The notes below the pieces were generated by a model that saw only the letters and a list, made by a program, of their open reading frames with translations, searched no databases and was not told the origin of the DNA. A program made the translations under genes and the position numbers. A stretch of 64,000 nt of DNA from NCBI GenBank assembly GCA_009823505.1, contig VZQC01004565.1, positions 313,497 through 377,496 of the forward strand, written 5' to 3'. Below, one piece after another: positions 47,318-58,492 of this stretch. The stretch is from Rhizomys pruinosus (lineage: Eukaryota > Chordata > Mammalia > Rodentia > Spalacidae). Positions within the stretch are counted from its first letter, which is position 1. Each line of letters opens with the position of its first letter.

Positions 47318-47700
47318 TGGCATCTGTGCTTGATAACTTTAATAATCAACCTGACACACCTGGGTAGAGAGATTTTCAATTGAGTTATTTCCTCCTTTGG
47401 ATTGTATGGTGGCCATGTCTGTGGAGCAATTTCTTGCCACTCCTGTGAGGGAGAAGTGGGTGGGGGTGGTTTGTTCTGTGTTCTAAATGAAAGCAGGCTG
47501 AACACAGCCCAGAGCAGTAAGCCAGTAAACCAGTACGTAGTACTCTTCATGGTCTGTGCTACACATTCCTGCCCCGAGTTCTTGCCTTGGGATCCTTTGA
47601 TGATGAACTGTGCTGCAAGTGAAATAAACCCTTCCTCCTCATCCTCAAGATGGATGTGATCAATGTTTTTGTCAAAGCAAAAGAGAAGCAAAGTAAGACA
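47318..47700 (+). mobile_element. non-autonomous hAT-like rodent repeat (URR1-type?)
   Basis: 'caacctgacacacctgggta', 'tgaaagcaggctgaacacag', 'tttgatgatgaactgtgctg' and 'gaaataaacccttcctcct' match a common rodent repeat; name not verified. Confidence 0.6.
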
Positions 47701-47903
47701 CAATCCAAGACTATTGAAGCTGATGGAGTCACTCATTGGTTTATGCTGAATGCATCAACGGACACATGACACAGAGATCTTAGCTATAAGTTGGCTGCTC
47801 TCAGTTCTCCAACCAACCTCATCTTCTTACACAGGCTTAGAGAATCTACTCTGAACCTCTTCATAGAAGCAGTACTTGTGGACATCTGCATTTCCACACA
47901 AAG

Positions 47904-47931
47904 CAGGTTTTCTCCTACTTGTAGCACTTTC
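47904..47931 (-). promoter_or_regulatory. degenerate RSS of the V-kappa pseudogene
   Basis: Minus-strand GAAAGTG (47925-47931) replaces CACAGTG and is followed by a 10-12-base spacer and an AAACC-containing nonamer remnant (47904-47914). The loss of the heptamer's first CAC should abolish RAG cutting. Confidence 0.7.
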
Positions 47932-48633
47932 AGAGCTTGTGTACTTTGTAAATAATGAACCCCAGAATTTTCAGTCTCCATTCTGCTGATTTTCATTGTG
48001 AAATCTGTCCTGACCCACTCACACTGAAACTTTCTGGGACCCAGATCCCCATTTGGAAATTAAATAAATCAAGAGCCATGGGGATTTACCTGGCTCCTGT
48101 ACAAGCCAACTAAAATAGGTATTTCCATCACTATATAGGAAGTTGTGAATTCACCAGCAGGAGATGGAGGCCAGTTCTCCAGGGGTAATGGATTAGAGTT
48201 TGTATCACCTCAGTATCTCTAGTTGATCTTAAATAATTGAGGAAGAAATTCAAAGCTGTATGCATACATGGTCATACACTTCATATTTTAGCATTGTTAT
48301 AATTTAGACTAATTTATTATGTTTTTGATTTATAAACTAAAAATATTAAATGTTAAGCAATAGCAAAAGTATCTAAGCCACAATGTAGAATGTTCCTATA
48401 TGCTTTGTGAGTTTCTTCATCTGATCCCAAGTCCCTATTTTAGTGGAGCCTCTTTAAAATTCACAAGTCTAAATATCACAGGCTGTGTACATGAATCATA
48501 TAGAAAGAGCCCACATGGGCTGGGGGCCCCACAGCTCACCCACTTAGGAAATTTTTCTTTCGTATGCTCCATTTTCCTTACCATGGATCTAGAACATTAG
48601 CACCCCCAGGAGTTGAGCAGGAATGCCCCTCTT
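47932..48633 (-). pseudogene. V-kappa-II-like immunoglobulin pseudogene
   Basis: Leader exon 48582-48633 reads -RGIPAQLLGVLMF-IH before a GTAAGG donor; it lacks ATG (AAG instead) and has TAG where the leader Trp codon is expected. A ~350-bp intron leads to the V exon (about 47932-48228). In the V exon I can read TPGELASISC (FR1), then TGA at the start of CDR1, [11 protein letters not shown] (CDR1/FR2), '[12 protein letters not shown]', a one-base loss before '[10 protein letters not shown]', another one-base loss, and MKISRMETENSGVHY followed directly by LQSTQ with the conserved Cys codon missing. FR1 is shortened. The pattern matches human IGKV2 / mouse IGKV1-2 type segments. Same orientation as the functional segment at 8.6 kb. 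It cannot make a chain. Confidence 0.9.
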
Positions 48634-48729
48634 GAGAATCTGAACTAAGGATTCCAGATCAGCCCAAGCAAGGTGGGAGTTGAATCTTTATCTTGTACTT
48701 GCAAGGCAGATGCCTCTCCAGGGAACAAT

Positions 48730-48737
48730 ATGCAAAT
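48730..48737 (-). promoter_or_regulatory. octamer of the V-kappa pseudogene
   Basis: Minus strand ATTTGCAT, exact, about 97 bases upstream of the former start codon. Followed by 'attgttccctgga', also familiar from V-kappa promoters of this group. Confidence 0.8.
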
Positions 48738-49242
48738 ATCCTGGTGAGTGAAGTGAAGTGAGAAGAACCATGCAAGCACAGAAAGTCCCTAGGGTGAGAC
48801 AAGTGCTATAAATATCTTTTATAGTTGAAGGAAAACCAATAGAAATAAAAATCCATGCTTTCTGAAGCAGTTTGCAGAAGTCCATGGTGAATGTCTGAGT
48901 TCTGTGGTGTTCACAGTGTACAACACAGTCCTGACACCCTATGACAGCATGAAAGACTTGAGGATATAAATGTGTGCAGCCTGTTTCATCTTTGGGAGGA
49001 GAAAGGGTACTGTGCTTTGTTCCTTGACAGCTAGTATTGATAATAAAATTACTTACATCACAATTACTGATCTTCAGAGATTTTTCCCATTAGCAGCAAG
49101 GAGTACAACTAGTTCAAAAGATCTGGCATTATTAATACCATGTGAACCATAGAAATGTTGCCAAGAAACCACATGCTAGAAATATTGTTTTTATAGACCT
49201 AATGATTTAGAGTCAGTGAAAGTTTTCAAAGCAACAAACTTT
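48738..49242. other. unique DNA upstream of the V pseudogene
   Basis: No further feature recognised. Confidence 0.4.
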
Positions 49243-49448
49243 TTTTTTATGTGTATGAATATAATGTCTACATGTAGGTTTGTGCACCCATGTCATGCAA
49301 TGCCGCAGAGGTCAGAAGAGGGTGTTGGAGTCCCCTGGAACTGGAGTTAAAGACAGTTCTTAGCCTCAATGTGGGTACTGGGGATAGAACCCGGGTCTTC
49401 TGCAAAGAGCAATCATCACTCTTAACCACTAGACCATCTCTCCCACCC
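49243..49448 (-). mobile_element. B2-type SINE, inverted
   Basis: Inverted B2 with T-rich start, 'tgcacccatgtcatgcaatg', 'aacccgggtcttctgc' and 'ctcttaaccactagaccatc'. Confidence 0.93.
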
Positions 49449-49639
49449 GAAAGGAAAAGAAATTTTGAAGTAGGAAACAAATCTCTTTAAATTATGGAAC
49501 CAATAGCCCTGTTGAAAAGCCCGTTTGATCAGACTTCTTTTAGTTATCTGTATCTATATATCCTTCCTAGATACATACATACATTGTTTGTAATAAATAT
49601 AGTTATAAGAGGTATTCATTTATTACTTTATTTTAAGTA

Positions 49640-49825
49640 TATTTGTGTGTCTATGTACATTTTGTATGTTCGGGTGGGTTTCCAAAGGGGTCATAAGAAG
49701 GCATTGTATCTTCTGGAACTGGCATTGCAGGGTGTGTAAGTCAGCTGAAGTACATGTGGGGAGACAAACTCGGACCATCTGGAGTTGTAGAAGTTCTCTT
49801 AACCACTGATCTGACTTTCCAGGCC
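49640..49825 (-). mobile_element. old B2/B3-type SINE, inverted
   Basis: 'ggggtcataagaaggcattg', 'gagacaaactcggaccatct' and 'cttaaccactgatctgac' are the inverted, diverged SINE. Confidence 0.75.
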
Positions 49826-49929
49826 AAAGAAACCATACATTTCTTCAGTAAAAGTTCAAACAGATTGAATTCCATTAATTTTTTAGTGGCATAGTCTTTC
49901 TATGAATAGTAGGCTAGGACCAAACTTGC

Positions 49930-50030
49930 TTTGCAACCTAAGCTTGCTTCAAATTCATGGACAACTCCCTGGTTAACCAGTCCACAGCCAGGAATTTCAG
50001 GTGTGCACTACCATATACACCTTAACAAAA
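49930..50030 (-). mobile_element. very old B1 fragment, inverted
   Basis: 'caaattcatggacaactccc' and 'ttcaggtgtgcactaccat' match inverted B1 weakly. Confidence 0.45.
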
Positions 50031-50936
50031 ATACGTTTATGTGATTATAGGAAAACTTTCCAGTGACTACTCTTTCTTGTCCTGGATAGTGGGTGGCCAC
50101 TCTCTTTCCTGTCAAAGTAAGAATGCATTTGAACAACAAAGATAAATCTAGCCATGAAATGCCTTAGCATGATTTTAATCTAAGATGGACATTCTCTGGG
50201 CCTCTATTATTGTTGGTAATGATGGTAAAGAATGCTGTGTCAGGGGATCTCAAGGTCATCTCTCCCCCAAGGCTGTGAGAAAAGAAATCGGTATATTTTC
50301 AGCCAATAGCTTTGTGGTGGTTTTACAGTCACACAATCAAGGAATCTAATCCATTACTCAATATTGTGGAAATTTGATTTGTGGGAAAAGTAGTACCCAA
50401 GTATCTTGTTTTGCTTTTTATTATACAGAAAAGAATGTAGACATTTTTACTCCTGAGTGTCCATATCCTTTCCTTACACAATTAGAAGCATGAGTGTTTA
50501 ACTGAGTGATTCTTTTGGGTTTTTTAAAACCTGTTTCTCAAAGGAAATTAGAGACAAAATGTGAAATACAACATTTACCAAAGGCCAAGATGATACAACA
50601 ACTGTGTAGACAGTAACATGACAGATTTACTTATCTTTCATATTCTTTTTTGGGTCTTCCTTAATCTTGAGGTTTGAAACTGGGAGGTTTATCTTTCCAT
50701 ATTCTGTTGGCTTTCTCTTATATTTCTATCTTATAAGTGAGATTTTAATGTAATTACCCTCAAATTTAATACTATATGCCTGAAAATAAATGTTAAAAAT
50801 TATCTATTTAATGTAAAAAATAAAACTTGAGAACATATTGATCAAGATACATATATGATCTTCAATAACATTTCTGTCATTCAACCGTAGATATTTTCCT
50901 TTCCATATCAAAAGCTTGAATTACTTTATAACCAGT

Positions 50937-50941
<5 letters not shown>
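50031..50941. other. unique DNA, nothing recognised
   Basis: No supported gene. Confidence 0.4.

Positions 50942-50988
<47 letters not shown>
50942..50988. repeat. (GA)n microsatellite
   Basis: About 23 GA units. Confidence 0.98.
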
Positions 50989-50991
<3 letters not shown>

Positions 50992-51944
50992 AGGCTGGGC
51001 TGACCTAGAATTTGCTGGTAGAAAACTCATGATTTTCCATCTTCTAAATTCCCAATTTTAAGATTATAGGTATGCATCCCCACTTCTTCCTATAATATTT
51101 TATTTATTTTTTCTGCTTTATGTGATTTTCCCCCAAACCTTTTTCTTTTTTCCTTCCCTCTCTCAACTCCTTCCTTTCTTTTGTTCATGTTTTATTCTTC
51201 TAATCTTTCCCCCGTTTCTTTACTTTATCCTCATGATTTTCTAGGATGTCTTATTATTCCCTCCACTCACCTGATTCAAATTACCTTCAGTTTTAAACTA
51301 TGCATTCCTTTAGAGCATCTAGTGGTTTATAACTGATAGCTGTTAGCTATCATTTCCTGTCATTACTTATACTTTCTTTTAGGGCATTTTTGGCTCTCGA
51401 TTTACATCAGATATTCTCATACCCACTGCCCTGGCAATTTACTTCCTTTTTTGCTGGTAGCTCTGCATTGGCCACTCCAGGCCCAGCCCAGCTACTCAGA
51501 ATTTATAAGCAAACCCTTTGCTGTGTCAACTGCGCAGAGTCAGAAAAACATGTCTCACTCACGGATGAGAAAGTTTGAAGAGCCCAGCAAAAACTACAGG
51601 ATTCAATGTTTCTTAGGTCTTTTGGTATGGAAATTTTTGTATACCCAAATGCAGAAAAAATGTAAGTATTGCCTTTCTATTACTATTCTGCCACAAATTC
51701 TTCTGTTTGAACAGAGAAAATATAACTTTTTATAAACCCGAAAGGCAGAAGTCCATCCAAGGGCTCCATGGGCAGAAAGGAAGGTGCTGGCAGCCTCTAT
51801 TCTGCTTTGAAAACTCCAGAGGGGAGGAAGCCACTTGTTTCTCCAGCTGCTAGATTTCTTCCTCACTCTTTTAAAGGCATACATTTCCACATTTAATTTT
51901 TTATTAGTCATTTAAGTGTTTTATTATTTTATTTTTCATTATTT
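50989..51944. other. unique DNA, nothing recognised
   Basis: Pyrimidine-rich near 51120-51240. Open frames up to 102 codons have no recognisable features. Confidence 0.4.
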
Positions 51945-52135
51945 GTATGAGTATTATAAATGCATGTGTGTAAGTACACCTGTGTCATGCAGTGCCCAAG
52001 AAGGTCAGAAGAGGGCCTTGGATCGATTGAAATGGAATTACATACAGTTGCCAGCTGCCATGTGGGTGCAGGGATTCAAACCTGGGTCTTCTGCAAGAAC
52101 ATCTAATACCCTTAACTACTGAATCATAGATCTAA
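51945..52135 (-). mobile_element. old B2-type SINE, inverted
   Basis: 'cacctgtgtcatgcagtgcc', 'cagaagagggccttgg', 'cctgggtcttctgcaaga' and 'cccttaactactgaatcat'. Confidence 0.8.
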
Positions 52136-52639
52136 CCATGTTTTTTATTGTATTTTTATTCTCTCTCTCTCTCCTCTCTCCAGTGTGTATGTTTGTATGT
52201 ATTTGTATGTGTGCCACACCAACTCCAGCGTCGTCTGTGTGAGCAATGACAAAAGTCATAATAACAGACGAGGAGATACGTGCCTTGAAAGGCTAGGCTC
52301 CCTGGTGGTCCTTGGCAGAGTACTCGGCCTCAGCTTCCAAGATCACAACGCACATCAAAGATGTTATGCTTCATGAGTGTTGGACTTTGTACACTGTCTT
52401 TTGACTCTTTTCATGAGCTCAGCACAACGTCAGTCCCAGACAAGGGACAGTTAAATATGTCTGGATATAAATCAGGCAAACAGAAGCCTCATGAACCTAA
52501 GTAAAATCATACAGAGAAATAGTATCTAAATACTCCTTTGTCCTAGAAGTCCCCACAAAGATATTATGAATGAAAAACGTTACACTGAGTGATATCATAG
52601 GTTAGTTACAAATAATAAAAGTGTTCTTCCAGATTTAAT
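52136..52639. other. unassigned DNA
   Basis: Short CT and TATG-like runs at 52160-52215; no family recognised. Confidence 0.35.
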
Positions 52640-53215
52640 AAAAATAAAGGCTCGGTCGTTTTAGCAGGAAGCTACATTTGATAGAATTAGTAAGATAAAG
52701 TTTCAGTTACAGTTATGCATGTTAAAGTGTAACAGTTAGAGGCACACGGCGGGCTTTCTCCTTTAAGAAAAACAGAACTACTTAAGAGGCTTTTTCAGGC
52801 TTTTGGCTTGAATCACAACCTAGAGATAACTAGCGGTCTTGGAAAAATCAAGCCCCAGGAAGGATGAGAAACATCGAATTGGAATTTCAAAGAAACAAAA
52901 ACTGTTTATGGCTTGTGATTTTAAGACTACTGTTTTATTGCTTATCTCCCCTGCAGAGACAGTGTGAGCAGTATACTGTGTGTAAACTTCCACTGATGTG
53001 TAAACTTTATCTGACTTGCTGTCCTTGTAAACCCAGGAGCGAATTCCTTTGGCAATAAGCCTTTTGTTCTCTGCGAAGTGCAAATCCCCAACCTGCCCCC
53101 TCAGCCTGCTTTCTCAGCCCGCTTTTCCTGCTTGTGATATAAAAACTTGACTTGATCTCAGTAAAGACACACTAGATTCAAAACTCTCTGTGGTGTGGTG
53201 TCCATTTTATTTTGC
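52640..53215 (+). mobile_element. possible retroviral LTR
   Basis: The block ends with promoter-like order: a C-rich stretch (53085-53130), a TATA-like 'gatataaaaactt' (about 53138), an AGTAAA poly(A)-type signal (about 53160) and a GT-rich downstream element (53190-53205). That order is typical of LTR U3-R-U5, but I could not find clear TG/CA ends or a target duplication. Confidence 0.35.
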
Positions 53216-53291
53216 CTAACCTGTGCCATCCTGTACATCAAGGACCTGATTACCCGCAGGTGGAGAAAATCCGGCTGGGTTGGTCTGCGGC

Positions 53292-53296
<5 letters not shown>

Positions 53297-53344
<48 letters not shown>
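53297..53344. repeat. (TG)n microsatellite
   Basis: About 23 TG units at the edge of an inverted SINE. Confidence 0.98.
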
Positions 53345-53505
53345 TGTCATTGTATGTGTGAAATGGCATGTTTGTAGTGGTTTGAGGACAACTAGTGGGA
53401 CTGTTTATTTCATTTTACCATGTAGGTTCTGGGGATTGAGTTCAGCACTGACACCAGCCTTTTTGGCATATCCACTAGCTGTACAGCTGTCTTTCTGGAC
53501 CTTCT
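53345..53505 (-). mobile_element. old B3/B2-type SINE, inverted
   Basis: 'gtggtttgaggacaactagt', 'ccatgtaggttctggggatt' and 'gtacagctgtctttctggacc' match the inverted SINE. Confidence 0.7.
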
Positions 53506-53648
53506 TTAATGGTCTGAAATCATTTTACACTGATTTCTATACAGGAGTGTCATTCAAGGATATCTTAGATTCTGATCATATCCATTTAACTTCCCCATTA
53601 CCTTTCCCTCTCCTCTTTTCTTCCCCTAGACTCTCTTCTACTTTTATC

Positions 53649-53652
53649 ACAC

Positions 53653-53701
<49 letters not shown>

Positions 53702-53715
53702 CACACACACACACA
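53649..53715. repeat. (CA)n microsatellite
   Basis: About 32 CA units with a few CG interruptions; inverted relative to the (TG)n 300 bases away. Confidence 0.98.
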
Positions 53716-55386
53716 GTTTACCTATAAAAAAAACGTCCAGGATGCACAAATGAAACAAAACCTAGTGTTTGTGGCTGCTATGTCTGGGGCCACATCTCCC
53801 TCTGAAGTACACCTTCTTTCAATCTGAAAAATCCTTTGCAACTCTAGTGATGAGTGTGCTTTTGTGTCAACATGGTCTACCTTGTATTCTTTACATCTCA
53901 TATCAATTAATAGAATGTACTGTTTATAGAGAGGAAGCACTTTGTGCTCCAAGAGAAACAACACACCAATTAATCCCATTCACATATTCATTTAGAAACC
54001 AATTGAGCAAGTATTTTAGAGATATAGCAAGGAACAAGAATAATATATACTACATACAATTATTTGAGAACTCCAAATATGTTATAGCTGTGTGCTTAGG
54101 AATCCATGCTCCTTAATGTACTTAATGTCCCTGTGTCTACAACAGAAATGAGTTTTATCAGGGGTGTAAGGTTGGTGTGGCTGGGTTTAGTGTTAGAGAA
54201 TTTTTCTTCATTGTAACAAAATACCTGAGGATAACAACTTAAATTGCTATGCACCTAAGTTGTGGTTGAAATACTGTGGAGGAAGGGCATTGCAGGGTAA
54301 AAATGCTTACCTCAGAGCAGCTGAGAAGCAAAGGGAGATCGAGGAAGGTTCTAGAGTCAACACATCATCTTCAAAGGCATGGCCCTAGTAATCTAAGTCC
54401 TCAAAAGAGCAGAGATCTCTTACTTTACACCAGCTTCCAATAATGTCATTTCATTGCAAATAATTAATAAATGAATCCAGTGATTGACTAAAAGCTGTGG
54501 TGATCCAATAACCTCTTAATGGTTGGATCCATCAGCTGGATCTCCGCATAGGAGACTTTTGGGGGACACTGTATAAGCATACTGACACGAAGGGAATATA
54601 TGATGGAATGCCATACAGAACTGGGTTTATAACTGTAATCTTAGGTAGAATTAAATAATATACAATATAAATTACAAAGGAAATGGAACATCATACTTTT
54701 CCTTACAATAAGAAGACAATCTGAACATTTTTCATGATGTTCCTCATCTAAAGCATGCATCTATTATTGGTCACTTGAAATAATGAAGACCTCTTTGGGA
54801 AGGGCAGGCAGCAATGCTGTTCAGGTTTACTTAAATTGTTCAAAGCTCTATCATTTCCATTACAGAACTCCTTGGTCAGATTACCCTTGGTGATCATGCA
54901 ATGACATCAGGAAATCAGAAGGGAGAGAGAATGATCTAATATGTGCTTATTTATATCTTGGGAGAATAATTTTCCACCTTGACTCTTTGAAGATGGACTC
55001 ATTTTAGGAAAAGTTCTGTGGCAGAAAAGGGACAGAACTTTGCACAGTGCAATGCAAGGCAATATTTCAGCACCATGCTGGCCATAAGATCATTGAAAAG
55101 ATAGTTGCTAGAGATGTCTGAATCACGGATAACATAGGAATATTGATATGTCTATTGTTGGGAAATGAATGATCATTGTTTTAGGAGCTCATTGGTCCAC
55201 ACACCTGTAGCTCAGAACTCTAGGAATGGCACAGCTAGGCTCTCTGCTTAGAATTGTTTATGGTTAGGTGAGGAACTTGAGTATATCTTGTCATATGACC
55301 TCCTTTACTCTAAGACCACCATCAGAGATTCTCTCACATTAAGTTTTGCTTATGACATGAGTATATATAAATTCTATATGTTTGGG
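53716..55386. other. unique DNA, nothing recognised
   Basis: No gene, repeat or V-segment signature was found. Confidence 0.45.
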
Positions 55387-55600
55387 GGGCTGGAGAGATA
55401 GCCTAGTGGTTAAGAGCACTGACGCTCTTGCAGAGGACCCGGGTTCGATCCCCAGCACCCACATGGCGGCTAAGAACCGTCTGTAACTCCAATTCCAGGA
55501 GAACTCCAGTTCCAGGGGAATCCGAGACCCTCTTCTGACCTCCGCGGCATTGCACGACACGGGTGCACAGACCTGCATGCAGACAGTACATTCATACACA
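55387..55600 (+). mobile_element. B2-type SINE lacking its A-rich tail at an N
   Basis: Well-preserved B2 from 'ggggctggagagatagcc' to 'cattcatacaca'. The tail expected next is absent and an N stands at 55601, so the tail was probably lost at an assembly ambiguity. Confidence 0.93.
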
Positions 55601-55601
55601 N

Positions 55602-55947
55602 ATGAAACAAACATGGGGGAGAAAGGCTTTGTTGCATCAGGTAGGAACTTGGAGATGGGAGGTGAAGCACTGACCATGCAGGAATACCCCGATGGCTTGT
55701 TCACCTGGTCTGTACTCCACGTGCTTGCTTTTTGTTTTGATGTGTGGGATTGAGAGTTCTCCCTGTTAGCACAGCTGGACTGGAACTTGATCTGTAGAAC
55801 AGGCTGGTCTATCCCATCTGTCAAACATCAGGACAGTGCCTCAAAGATATGCACACAGGCCGTTCTGGTGAATTCTAGAACAGATTACCTTTTTCTTTGT
55901 GTCAAGTTAAAAATAGAACGAACTATGGTATTTGATTACAACATGGC
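55602..55947. other. unique DNA, nothing recognised
   Basis: No supported feature. Confidence 0.4.
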
Positions 55948-56125
55948 CATGCTGGTTATGGTGGCATTGGTGTTTAATCTCAAAACTGGAGAGGCAGAGG
56001 CAAGCAGATCTTTGTGATCTGCTTGGCCTACATACAAAGGTCAGCTTGGCCTACATAGCCAGTTCCAGGACAGCTGGGGCTACAGGAAAGACCTGCTTCA
56101 AAAAGATAAAAAAAAAAAAAAAAGA
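55948..56125 (+). mobile_element. B1 SINE with internal duplication
   Basis: B1 ending in a 17-A tail; the motif 'ttggcctacata' occurs twice (about 56022 and 56047), so it is longer than usual. Confidence 0.88.
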
Positions 56126-56234
56126 AAAAATTTATCCTTTACTTAGTGTATCCCTTTTGGACATTTGAAACTAGGAACTGTACAAAAAGTTCAAATTTTA
56201 ACCTTATTTCTGCTTTAAAATAAAAACAACATAA

Positions 56235-56768
56235 AAGTCCTGGAGTCAGTGAGCTGTTGGTGAGGCAAGGAGGACCTGCCTTGACCCTTGAGGGGCTTGC
56301 CACCTGCCCCCGGAAGTCCCAGCTTGGACTACACACAGGTGCCCCGAGTCAGTGAGTAGCAGGTGAGGCAAGGCAGACCCGTTTTGACCCTTGGGAGACT
56401 CAGCACCTGCCCCTGGAAGTCCCAGATTGCACTCCAACAGTTGCCCAGAGTCAGTGAGGTGCTGGTAAGGCAAGGTGAACCCACCTTGACCCTTGGGGGG
56501 CTTGCCACCTGACCCTAGATGTCCCAGCTCAGACTCTAGACAGGCGCTGGCAATCAGTAAGATTTTGGAGAGGTAAGGTAGACCTGCCTTGACCCTTGAG
56601 GACCTACTGGCATGTGGGCCAAAGTAGGAACCCAACCCATCACCCCCCTCCCTGATCCCGGATGAACTCTGGTGCAGAGGACCTAACAGTTGGAACATTA
56701 ATAATCATAGTCTGTGCAGCCAACTGTGAGGTGCCAGAATTCAAAGAAACAAATAAACAGACAAATCC
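56235..56768 (+). promoter_or_regulatory. L1 5' UTR with ~3.7 tandem 103-bp monomers
   Basis: Units begin 'gagtcagtgag' at 56243, 56346 and 56448 and 'caatcagtaag' at 56551 (periods 103, 102, 103). Each contains 'ccttgacccttg' and 'cacctg'. The array is GC-rich, ends near 56640 and is followed by a spacer to ORF1. Probably the promoter of the L1 at 56.2-60.4 kb. Confidence 0.88.
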
Positions 56769-57126
56769 AAATGCCAAAGACACAAAACAAAAACAACATG
56801 GGAAAAGCTGCTAACAAATCCACACCAAATTATATGAATCCTACAGAAGATCCCTACAGTGAGATCTCCAAGGAAAGGAGCCAAGACACTGACTTTAGAC
56901 AAACAACAGCAGACATATTCAAAGAAATTAGAGAACTACGGGAAGAGAATAAAAAACTCAAGAAGGACCTAGAGGAAGAAAATGACAAACTCCAGAAGGA
57001 AGTGGAAACACTGCAAAGATCCCAGGCCGAAATGAAAAAAGAAAATGACCAACGAACCAAAGAGCTATAAGATGAGAATGACAGGCTCCAAAGGGAGGTG
57101 GAAAATCTAAAGAAATCGCAGGATGC

Positions 57127-57237
57127 TGACACCCTCTTCTGACCTCTATGACATTGCACAACATGGGTGCACACACCTGTATGCAGACAGTACATTCATA
57201 CACATACCAAAATATATAAAAATAAAAAAAAAAACAA
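57127..57237 (+). mobile_element. 5'-truncated B2-type SINE
   Basis: Only the B2 3' half ('gacaccctcttctgacct' onward) with an A-rich tail. Near-identical duplicates aaatcgcaggatg and aaatcacaggatg flank it, marking a true insertion and not a deletion remnant. Confidence 0.9.
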
Positions 57238-57640
57238 ATCACAGGATGAAATGAAAAAGGATATTGAACATTCATCCAACCACCAGGAAAAGATGGGAAA
57301 GACCCTCAGAAGCAGAATGGACGAAGCAGATAAAAGAATATCAGACCTACAGGATAATATGGAACAATTAGAAAGGTCAAGTAAAGACTATGAAAAAAAA
57401 AACAAAACACAAGAGTGGAACAACCAGGAAATGTGGGACACTATGAAAAGACCAAACCTCTGTATCATAGGGTTACAGGAAGGAGAAGAATCTCAAGAAA
57501 ACACTATCAACCAGAACTTTGGCAGGATAATAGAAGAAAATTTCCCCAAACTGAAAAAAGATAAACCCATACAAATACAAGAAGTAAGTAAAACACCAAA
57601 TAGACAGGACCAGAAAAGAAACTCCCCAAACCATATAATT

Positions 57641-58198
57641 GTTTTTTTTTTTTAATTAGTTTTTATTGATGCTTTGTGCATTTCATACATTTTTCCAATT
57701 CAGTTCAGGCTTATTTCCATTTCCCTCCCCCCCACCCCCACCCCATCCCAGATCATGCATTCTGCCATAACTGTCCTGCATCTTTCTCTCAGTTTTTTTT
57801 TTCATTTTTAGCTATAAGTGATAATCCATGAGTACAAGCATCCTTCATGCAAAATCTATCTGCAGGCTGTTGTGCCCAAACACCTACAGCCCCACCATCC
57901 AGTGGGGGGTGACAGGTTGTTTGTTCAATCAAGTTGATCAAATGAGTGTCCAGACTACATTGCTGTAGTTTCACCATTCACCCCAATCGCAGCCCTTACA
58001 TTCTACCACGCCCCCTCTTCCGCAGGTTGTTCCCTAGGCTTAGAAAAGGGGCACAGGTGGATGAGAGGTAAAACAGTCCACTCTCTCTGGAGCTGTTGAC
58101 TTGGAGTCTGGTCAATTCTGGCTGTTTCCTTTCATGGACTGACAGTTTGTCCAGGAATAACCTTTCGATCCTGGCCTGGCGCGTTATGGCGTCTCCCA
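57641..58198 (-). mobile_element. R1 copy B, 5'-truncated, inverted
   Basis: Starts on the plus strand with a T run (poly(A) tail) and 'tttttattgatgctttgtgc', and matches copy A from 44353 back to about 43817. A 13-base duplicate, ccatataattgtt, lies on both sides within the host ORF1. It therefore inserted by target-primed reverse transcription after the L1. Confidence 0.92.
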
Positions 58199-58492
58199 TA
58201 TAATTGTTAAAACACTAGATGCTCAAAACAAAGACAAAACACTGAAAGCCACAAGAGCAAAACATGTTGCATACAAGGGAAACCCATCAGAATAAATACA
58301 GCTGACTTCTCAGTCCAAACTATGAAAGCCAGAAGAGTGTGGACCAAATTATTCCCAGTACTAAATAACTTTAGATGCCAACCCACACTATTCTATCCAG
58401 CAAACATGTCAATTATAGTTGAAGGAGAAAGAAGAAACTTTCACAACATGAACAAGATGAAAGAATACATGTATAAGAAACCAACACTTCAG

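Larger units (their letters stand above)
56769..58465 (+). pseudogene. L1 ORF1 remnant, split by three insertions
   Basis: ATG at 56769 (MPKTQNKNNMGK). The coiled coil is open to a stop at 57068, resumes in another frame after the B2 fragment (57240-57640: DEMKKDIEHSSN, then CIIGLQEGEESQENT and KTPNRQDQKRNSPNH), and after R1 copy B (58200-58460) encodes the C-terminal domain (TMKARRVWTKLFPVL). Not translatable as one protein. Confidence 0.88.

Noticed and set aside
56235..56650. Minisatellite or satellite DNA
   Set aside because: The 103-bp units lead directly into L1 ORF1, so they are better explained as L1 promoter monomers.
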